A stretch of DNA of 64,000 nt, from contig CM060926.1 of NCBI GenBank assembly GCA_030737875.1, forward strand, positions 166,989,079-167,053,078. The letters are read 5' to 3'. Made by a program: the position numbers and the translations under genes. Source of the stretch: Allium sativum (Eukaryota > Streptophyta > Magnoliopsida > Asparagales > Amaryllidaceae). Below, piece by piece: positions 57,731 through 64,000 of this stretch (its first letter is position 1; each line of letters begins with the position of its first letter). The notes below the pieces were generated by a model. The model was not told the origin of the DNA and did not search any database. It saw only the letters and a program-made list of their open reading frames with translations.

Positions 57731-59239
57731 CCTCGGGTTAAACACATCGTATGTTCTACATTTACATATTTTGTCATTCTTCTTTATTTCTTATATGTAA
57801 ATATTTGCGGCCCATTATTAAGTTAATGGTGTAAAGGTTACGCCAATCATGGGCCCAACCCATACTTGAATTTGGGCCCTTCTATTTCATATTTTCATTC
57901 ATTAATTAATTTTAACCCAACGTTATTTTCCCCCGTTTAACACGTCCGTTTATATATTTTGGGCTTAGCCTTTTAAAGCCCAAATTAGCCATGCGAAAAG
58001 GGGAGGCTTAAAGCGTGATTACATACACAAAGAGGGGAAGGTGAGCGCATGAACTTGCATATGACGTTGGAAATACATAATAGAAACTGGTGTACTTGCA
58101 TATATATACTTTGGTCATAAAGCATAGGTGACATGAACCAAACCATGTAAACTTAAGATAAGAATCTAAATTAGGTGTCACATAGTCTTAACTACAACAT
58201 AGACCTATGTTCTCAATTAGGCATAAACATAAACAAGTCATGTTCATAAGGTTTCTACATGTTTACAAAGGGGATACTTTGTTACTAACACAAAAGCATA
58301 GTTCAACTTAATCATGGTTTAAGTCTAATCACATAACGATGGTATAAACATACTTATGCATAAATATTCCTAAACATGGTGTTTGCTTTAAACTTGCAAA
58401 AAGGGATTTTTGAGTCTAACCTAGCCATGTCTCACATATGTCATCATATAATTCTTGTAAACAAGAAAAACTTAATCATGGATTTCAATTATGCCAAAAA
58501 TCATTCATAGCCTAGCCATATTCATAAGTTTGCAAAAGCATGACTTAATACATGGATTATGGTGTCAAAATTCCAACATAGTTTCTTATGAACTATAACA
58601 ACCAAACTTGTTTCAATTACTTGCAAAATGATTTATGCACAAAAATATACATCATGATGGCATAATAACAAAGCCCCAAACTTGCATGAATTTCAATCAA
58701 CTACATACATGTAGCTTCAACATAGATTACATAATTTGCGCAATATTCCAAACGTATACTTGTATAGAACTACCGCATGTAGTTCTTTATAATGAATAAC
58801 ATAATTTTGCACAAATATGAACTACTTTATTATCCCAATTCAAGCATACAAATCAATACAGTTGTTTATTCATACCAAAGTAATACTCTACTTACAATGG
58901 TTGCGGCGAATTCTCTAATTAAGAGATATGATTCCTATGTTGAATTGATTGGCTTTAGGTTGCTTGAATTGCTTTAGGCTTTAGAACTTTCTTCCTAATT
59001 CTCTCTCTAGTTGGCGGCTACCCTTAGTCGTTCCTCAGCAACATGGCGGCTATGTTCTTAATTTGAATGAATAGATTAGGGTTTAGTCTAGGGTTGTTTA
59101 TATAGAGGTTAGGAATTGATTAGGACCATTGATGTTGCTAGGTTAGATCGTAGCCATTCATTAGATAGAGAGACCAAATAGAACCCGCCACCTAGCCCTA
59201 ATGACAAAGCAGACCACAGAGAATCGGCCAAACACAGAC

Positions 59240-59350
59240 CTGGCCAGCCAGGTTGACTGGGCTCGACCAGGTCGACACCCCTGTCGACAGGGCTGTCGAC
59301 AGCCCTGTCGACATGGGTAGCCCAGGTCGACAGCCCAGTCGACCTGGGTG
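59240..59350. repeat. GTCGAC-rich array in the minus Tekay LTR
   Basis: Six GTCGAC hexamers occur in about 100 bases, with CAGGGCT and CAGCCC spacers that make much of it palindromic. It sits about 280 bases from the LTR start, as in the other two Tekay LTRs. Confidence 0.9.
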
Positions 59351-59622
59351 GCCTAGGCGGGTGTTTATCCGCCCTGGCCCATTGGGCCCCATTTTCGAAT
59401 TTAAACCTGATTTATTCTGTTTGAATTTTAAATTTAATTCAAAACTTCCGAAGGCCATATCTTCTTCATACGGACTCCGTTTTTCGAAAACTCGGACTCT
59501 ATTTCGCGTATTTTTCCGAGACGAACGCAATGGCGTATCCCGTTTCCCTTGGTTCTTTGATTTCAAATTAATTATACTTTAATTTGTTAATTTCACAGTT
59601 ATAGAATTTTCGGGGTGTTACA

Positions 59623-60178
59623 TTCTCCCCCACTTAAAAGGATTTCGTCCCCGAAATCTTCAAGTTAGGAGGAATGTATATCCTAACATCCAATCATCCA
59701 TCTACTCATCCATCAAACACGAGCATCCACTGTCCTTAAAAGACTTCTAATGCTTCATGATCATATGCGAAGTGTGTGTGTACATGTACTTATCTAATGC
59801 AAAATCAGGCGGTCTACTGATTCAGTTGACCTCCTTAATGCAACTTATGTAAGTGCCATGAATCCATTATGTATGCAAATTTTCCTATTCATGATTCTAC
59901 ATGAGTGCTCAATTATTCATTACAAATGCAACATCCATATGACAATACATTAAAGTTCAACCATATACGAATACAAACATATATGCATATGCAATATGAA
60001 GTGACTGAGCCGATCTAAAACCTAGATTGTGTGTGTATATGCAACCACGAGCAACCACTAGCAATCACTTGCAACCATCATCCATAACATGTTTCAACTA
60101 CATGTTTCCATCCAAAAAGATTCTATCTAAAAGATACGGTCGAGGAAATATACCTAAAAAGATAGATAAAAGCGCAAC
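59623..60178 (-). other. Polypurine tract and 3' UTR of the minus Tekay-like element
   Basis: The plus strand reads TTCTCCCCCACTTAAAAGG (59623-59641), the complement of the polypurine tract, followed by a GGATTTCGTCCCCGAAATC block. The remaining 540 bases are non-coding and share blocks with the 3' UTR of the relic at 15330-15908, including the GTCTACTGATTCAGTTGACC block (59812-59831). Confidence 0.85.
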
Positions 60179-62068
60179 TTAAGGAAAAGGAAAGATCAAG
60201 GATGTACCCTCGAACAGAAAAGGGTAGGCTGTACGGATTCTAGCTTCAGTTTCCCAAGTCGCGTCTTCCTCGGCGTCGCTCCACTGAACTTTGACGAGCT
60301 TGACTTCGCGGTTGCGTAGCTTCCTCACTTCCGTTCCTAAGATGCGGTTTGGAACTTTTCTTATGGTTGCTTCGCGTTCCACTTCGGCCTCTTCGAGTAT
60401 ATTTGGCTCTACCACTTCAGCAGACTCATGCAGACATTTTCGGAGGTGTGAAACGTGAAAAACGTTGTGGACTCCAGCCAACTTCTCGGGTAGCTCTAAT
60501 CTATACGCCATTTTCCCAATTTTCTCGACGATTGGGAATGGCCCTACGAACCTTGGTGCTAGCTTTCCTGTGGTTCCAAAGCGAACAACGTTTCTTAGCG
60601 GTGATACCTTGAGAAAAACTCTGTCTCCAACCTCGAATTCAAGGTCGGTCCTCCTCTTGTCGGCGTAGGACTTTTGTCTGTCTTGGGCCGTCTTCATCCT
60701 TCTTCGTATTAAGTCTACTTTCTCTGAAGTTTCTCGGATCATGTCTGGTCCAAGTATGAGCTTATCCGTGGATTCCCACCAACAAGTGGGCGATCGACAC
60801 GGTCTTCCATATAAAGCTTCGAAGGGCGCCATTCCGATGGTTGCTTGATAACTGTTGTTGTAGGCAAATTCCACCAAAGGAAGGTGGTCTTCCCATGTCC
60901 CTCCGAAGTCAAGGACGCATAGTCTTAAGAGGTCTTCCAAAACTCTGTTCACTCTCTCTGTTTGGCCGTCGGTTTGGGGATGATAGGCTGTGCTCAAGCA
61001 TAACTGCGTTCCTACTGCTTCTTGCAGACTCCGCCAAAACTCGCTGGTGAAGATGGGGTCTCGGTCACTAACGATGCTAGATGGTATTCCATGGAGTCGA
61101 ACGATTTCCTTAAGGTAAAGTGATGCTAGGGATGAGGCAGTTCTTTTACTTTTGACAGGTAAAAAGTGGGCGCTTTTAGTAAGCCTATCCACTATTACCC
61201 AAATGCTAGTGTTGCCTCTCCTAGACCTAGGCAGCCCATCGATGAAGTCCATTGAGATGCTATCCCACTTCCACTGCGGGACCTCTAGAGGATGTAGCAG
61301 TCCGCCAGGCTTTTTCTGTTCCGCTTTAGCCTGTTGGCACACCATACACTTAGAAACGAATTCTGCCACGTCCTTTTTCATGCCGTTCCAAAAGAAAGTC
61401 CTTTTTATATATTTGTACATTTTATCTCCGCCTGGGTGTATCGTCATCTTGGAGTGATGTGCTTCCTCTAGAACCTTCTTTACTAAATCTTTTGTCTGTG
61501 GGACGCATAGTCTTCCGTCTCGCCTTAGCAAACCCTTATCGTCGATGGAGTATCTGTTGAGGTGACTTGAAGTCTCACCCCTAATTAGCCTATCAATTAT
61601 TTCCACAAGCTGAGGGTCTTCGCGTTGTGCTGTCCCTACTGAATCCACTAAAGTCGGGCGCACTTCGAGAGATGCAAGCAAGCCCGGTACGAAATCGGAG
61701 GAAGGCCTAAAGTCGAAGCTGGCTATAAACTCTAGGCTTTGTCTTTCAACAAACAACGGGCTTAGGGTCAATTTCTTTCGGCTCAACGCGTCTGCTACTA
61801 CGTTGCCTTTGCCCGGAGTGTAGGAGATTTCGAAATCGTACGAGGCAAGAAACTCCATCCATCTTTGTTGCCTCAAGTTAAGATCCTTCTGCGAGAAAAG
61901 ATATTTCAACGATTTATGGTCAGTGTAAAGTTCGAACTTCTCACCTAGGAGATAGTGTCGCCAGGACTTGAGTGCAAAGACGATGGCGGCTAACTCAAGA
62001 TCGTGGGTTGGGTAGTTCTTTTCGTGCACTTTCAACTGTCTCCCGCCATATGCTACTACCCTTCCTTC
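60179..62068 (-). CDS. pol: Tekay-like pol, C-terminal part: RNase H, integrase, chromodomain
   Basis: This is the continuation, in the same frame, of the gag-pol ORF after a stop at 62069-62071. It is open for about 629 codons to TAA at 60179-60181. The first ATG-independent stretch encodes the rest of RNase H ([22 protein letters not shown], with the catalytic Glu and Asp residues). Next comes the integrase zinc domain ([10 protein letters not shown] to CMVCQQAK) and the integrase core with [18 protein letters not shown] and DGQTERVNR, the last two acidic residues in D-35-E spacing. The C-terminus resembles the Tekay/Del chromodomain ([20 protein letters not shown]), which in chromoviruses guides integration to heterochromatin. 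No other break is seen. Without readthrough of the stop it would not be made as part of the polyprotein. Confidence 0.93.
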   Translation of the reverse strand, partial: EGRVVAYGGRQLKVHEKNYPTHDLELAAIVFALKSWRHYLLGEKFELYTDHKSLKYLFSQKDLNLRQQRWMEFLASYDFEISYTPGKGNVVADALSRKKLTLSPLFVERQSLEFIASFDFRPSSDFVPGLLASLEVRPTLVDSVGTAQREDPQLVEIIDRLIRGETSSHLNRYSIDDKGLLRRDGRLCVPQTKDLVKKVLEEAHHSKMTIHPGGDKMYKYIKRTFFWNGMKKDVAEFVSKCMVCQQAKAEQKKPGGLLHPLEVPQWKWDSISMDFIDGLPRSRRGNTSIWVIVDRLTKSAHFLPVKSKRTASSLASLYLKEIVRLHGIPSSIVSDRDPIFTSEFWRSLQEAVGTQLCLSTAYHPQTDGQTERVNRVLEDLLRLCVLDFGGTWEDHLPLVEFAYNNSYQATIGMAPFEALYGRPCRSPTCWWESTDKLILGPDMIRETSEKVDLIRRRMKTAQDRQKSYADKRRTDLEFEVGDRVFLKVSPLRNVVRFGTTGKLAPRFVGPFPIVEKIGKMAYRLELPEKLAGVHNVFHVSHLRKCLHESAEVVEPNILEEAEVEREATIRKVPNRILGTEVRKLRNREVKLVKVQWSDAEEDATWETEARIRTAYPFLFEGTSLIFPFP

Positions 62069-64000
62069 TTACATTAAGACGACGCCTAGCCCTGTCCCAC
62101 ATGCATCCGTATAAACAGTGAACATCTTGCTCCCATCTGGCAGCGTCAAAACTGGGGCTGTTGTGAGAGCCCTTTTTAGTCGTTGGAAAGCAAACTCGCA
62201 ATCCAAGTTCCAATTGAACGCTAGGTTCTTCTTAGTCAATTTCGTGAGCGGAGCTGAGATTTTTGCAAAATCCCTTATGAACTTTCGATAGAAACCTGCT
62301 AGTCCTAGGAAGCTCCGGACCTCAGTCGCATTCCTTGGTGTCTTCCAATCTTGTACCGCCACTACCTTAGCAGGGTCCACTGCTAACCCTTGTTTGGATA
62401 CTATGTGCCCAAGGAACCTCACTTCTTCTCTCCAAAAGTGGCATTTGGAGAATTTGGCTTTTAGTTGATGGACTCGCAAAGTTTCCATGATTGCCCTTAA
62501 GTGCTGAGCATGTTCCTCTTCACTCTTTGAGAAGATAAGGATATCGTCTACGAAGACCACTACGAATTTGTTGAGGAAATCTCTAAATACCCTACTCATC
62601 AGGTCCACGAAATAAGCAGGTGCATTTGTCAAGCCGAAAGGCATGACAAGCCATTCAAAGAAACCGTCTGGGGTTCTGAACGCCGTTTTATCGATGCTAT
62701 CTTTAGCCACCCTTAGCTGATGAAAACCGGTTGCTAAATCGAGTTGGGAGAAAACAGACGCTCCTACAAGCTGGTCAAACAAATCGTCAATTCTAGGGAG
62801 AGGGTGCCTATTCTTTTTCGTTAGCTTGTTGAGCTCCCTATAGTCAACACATAGACGGAGTGAACCATCCGCCTTCGTAGCGAACACCACCGGAGCGCCC
62901 CATTCTGAAATGCTCCTCCTAATGAACCCCTTTTCTAGAAGCTCTTTAATCAGTTTACTGAGCTCTTTCCTTTCTCGTGGAGCCATATGTCTAACGGGCA
63001 ACGCAACGGGCTTTGCATTATCTACAAGATATATGCGGAAGTCTATTTCCCGCTTCGGAGGCAAGCCTTTCACCTCTTCGAAGACATCCGGATATTCCCG
63101 GACCACTCTAACTGATTGCAAATTTTTAACAGAGGCATCTAGCGATTCAAGATAACTAAGCATAACCGCATACGAGGGATTACAAGAAATTTCCAAAGTA
63201 TTACCGAGCTGGGTTAGGAGCCTAACAACCCTTTTCTCACAATCAAGGATGGCCCCATTACTGGATAGCCAATCCATACCCAAAATCAAACCATACCCAG
63301 AAAAGCCCAAAACAAAGGCACTACATTGAAATTCTACACTTAGAATAGAAATTTTCAATCCCACACAGATCATAGACAAATGAGCTGGGCCCCCAATTGG
63401 GTTTGAAACAACTAAGGGGTCCTCTACCATACTAGTTTTTAGGTGCAGAGATTCTACTAAAGCAGACGAGATAAAGGAGTGTGATGCGCCAGAATCAAAT
63501 AAAGTGCGAACGGGGTGATCATAAAGATAAACTACACTTTCTACAGAAGTATTTATACCTCGCTGTTGCAAAGGTGGCGCTTCCAGCACATGAACCTGTG
63601 CCCTTGAGGTGGATCCAGCCCTCTGCCCCTGTCCTCGTTTCTTTGGGCAGTCCTTAGCCCTATGGCCTGTCTCACTGCAAGAAAAGCACCCACCATTCTC
63701 CTTGGCCTTCTTTTTCCGGCAGTCCTTTACTAAGTGCCCCACTTTGCCACAGAAATTACACTTCCTCTTCTCTTTGTTGCCTTTCCCGCCCTTCTTAAAG
63801 TCTGTCTTCTTAGGCTGCAAACCCTCTTTCTTCTTGCCCTTGTCCTCTTCATTCAGCAATGCCATTTGCACCAATCTTTCATACGTGGCTCCCATGGGTA
63901 TATGGGTCATGGCCAAACTGTGTAATGGCTCATTCAACCCTTTGACGAAACGGAGAGCCTTCTTATGCGGGGTGTTGACTAGGTCAAGCCCAAACCTAGC
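62069..64000 (-). CDS. gag-pol: Tekay-like gag-pol, gag C-terminus to start of RNase H (5' cut by window edge)
   Basis: The frame is open from the right edge (64000) to TAA at 62069-62071, 643 codons. From the window edge: the end of the gag capsid; two CCHC zinc knuckles at about residues 81-94 ([14 protein letters not shown]) and 105-118 ([14 protein letters not shown]); protease with [12 protein letters not shown] (Asp-Ser-Gly at about 169-171); RT with [22 protein letters not shown] (catalytic Asp at about 421) and FVDD at about 483-486; and the first RNase H motif VYTDACG near the end. The stop sits after VVLM, where relatives continue with Gln, so one C-to-T change (CAA to TAA) explains it. 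The downstream frame continues without a shift. Otherwise the copy looks intact, so it is young compared with the Tat-type element. Confidence 0.94.
   Translation of the reverse strand, partial: ARFGLDLVNTPHKKALRFVKGLNEPLHSLAMTHIPMGATYERLVQMALLNEEDKGKKKEGLQPKKTDFKKGGKGNKEKRKCNFCGKVGHLVKDCRKKKAKENGGCFSCSETGHRAKDCPKKRGQGQRAGSTSRAQVHVLEAPPLQQRGINTSVESVVYLYDHPVRTLFDSGASHSFISSALVESLHLKTSMVEDPLVVSNPIGGPAHLSMICVGLKISILSVEFQCSAFVLGFSGYGLILGMDWLSSNGAILDCEKRVVRLLTQLGNTLEISCNPSYAVMLSYLESLDASVKNLQSVRVVREYPDVFEEVKGLPPKREIDFRIYLVDNAKPVALPVRHMAPRERKELSKLIKELLEKGFIRRSISEWGAPVVFATKADGSLRLCVDYRELNKLTKKNRHPLPRIDDLFDQLVGASVFSQLDLATGFHQLRVAKDSIDKTAFRTPDGFFEWLVMPFGLTNAPAYFVDLMSRVFRDFLNKFVVVFVDDILIFSKSEEEHAQHLRAIMETLRVHQLKAKFSKCHFWREEVRFLGHIVSKQGLAVDPAKVVAVQDWKTPRNATEVRSFLGLAGFYRKFIRDFAKISAPLTKLTKKNLAFNWNLDCEFAFQRLKRALTTAPVLTLPDGSKMFTVYTDACGTGLGVVLM

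Larger units (their letters stand above)
56413..59622 (-). repeat. 3' LTR of a minus-strand Tekay-like element (3.2 kb)
   Basis: On the minus strand it starts TGTAACACCCCGAAAATTC at 59622, directly after a polypurine tract, and ends GGTGGGGTGTTTCA at 56413. It is in inverted orientation to the LTR at 53496-56389, with a 23-base gap. The five bases at its outer end, GTTTA (56408-56412), should recur at the far end of the element outside the window. A TATA-like box TCTATATAAA is at 59097-59108 on the minus strand. Confidence 0.9.

Noticed and set aside
59198..59582. Opposed 109- and 122-codon ORFs over the GTCGAC array
   Set aside because: They read the GTCGAC array (Val-Asp repeats) and the LTR leader. 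They lack motifs and overlap each other.
60349..63925. Plus-strand ORFs inside the minus Tekay gag-pol
   Set aside because: They are shadows of the long, G+C-richer gag-pol frame on the other strand.

Overview
The window is plant nuclear DNA, probably from an angiosperm with a large, repeat-rich genome. The evidence is Ty3/gypsy LTR retrotransposons of the chromovirus (Tekay/Del-like) and Tat/Retand-like types, initiator-methionine tRNA primer sites, a Helitron and fold-back MITE-like elements. No intact host gene was recognised. Almost everything is nested transposable elements at different stages of decay. The species cannot be told from this sequence.

Layout. 1-14764: two related elements on the minus strand with very long LTRs (5.3-5.5 kb), an iMet primer site and no recognisable coding capacity (LARD-like, 'element 1' and 'element 2'). 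Element 2 sits inside the gag zinc knuckle of a deleted Tekay-like element (14765-19472, plus strand), which keeps a gag/protease scrap, its 3' UTR, its polypurine tract and its 3' LTR. 19473-25807: AT-rich flank with two fold-back elements, a 1.4 kb non-autonomous Helitron, a MITE-like element carrying three palindromes, and faint coding traces. 25808-44219: part of an LTR of a third LARD-like element (minus), split by a complete but heavily mutated 15.4 kb Tat/Retand-like element (26706-42118). That element has gag, protease, RT, two RNase H regions and integrase on the plus strand, and a decayed antisense extra ORF between pol and the 3' LTR. 44220-53495: a fourth long-LTR element (plus) with a 5' LTR of about 6.7 kb, only about 0.5 kb of internal sequence, and the start of its 3' LTR. 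That LTR is interrupted at 53496 by a plus-strand Tekay-like LTR and its primer site. 23 bases further on lies the 3' LTR of a minus-strand Tekay-like element (56413 to beyond 64000). Its gag-pol is one reading frame broken by a single stop codon.

The inferred nesting on the right is element 3, then element 4, then Tekay plus, then Tekay minus. On the left it is the Tekay relic, then element 2, then element 1.

Most interesting signals: (1) a duplicated hairpin in all three Tekay-like LTRs whose stems change in a compensatory way across six copies; (2) seven short hairpins, several with UUCG loops and matched stem changes, between pol and the antisense ORF of the Tat element; (3) GTCGAC-rich arrays at the same place in each Tekay LTR; (4) the giant-LTR, protein-less family with unlike leader blocks after the putative promoter; (5) stops in the Tat element that fall mostly where Gln, Arg or Trp codons are expected.
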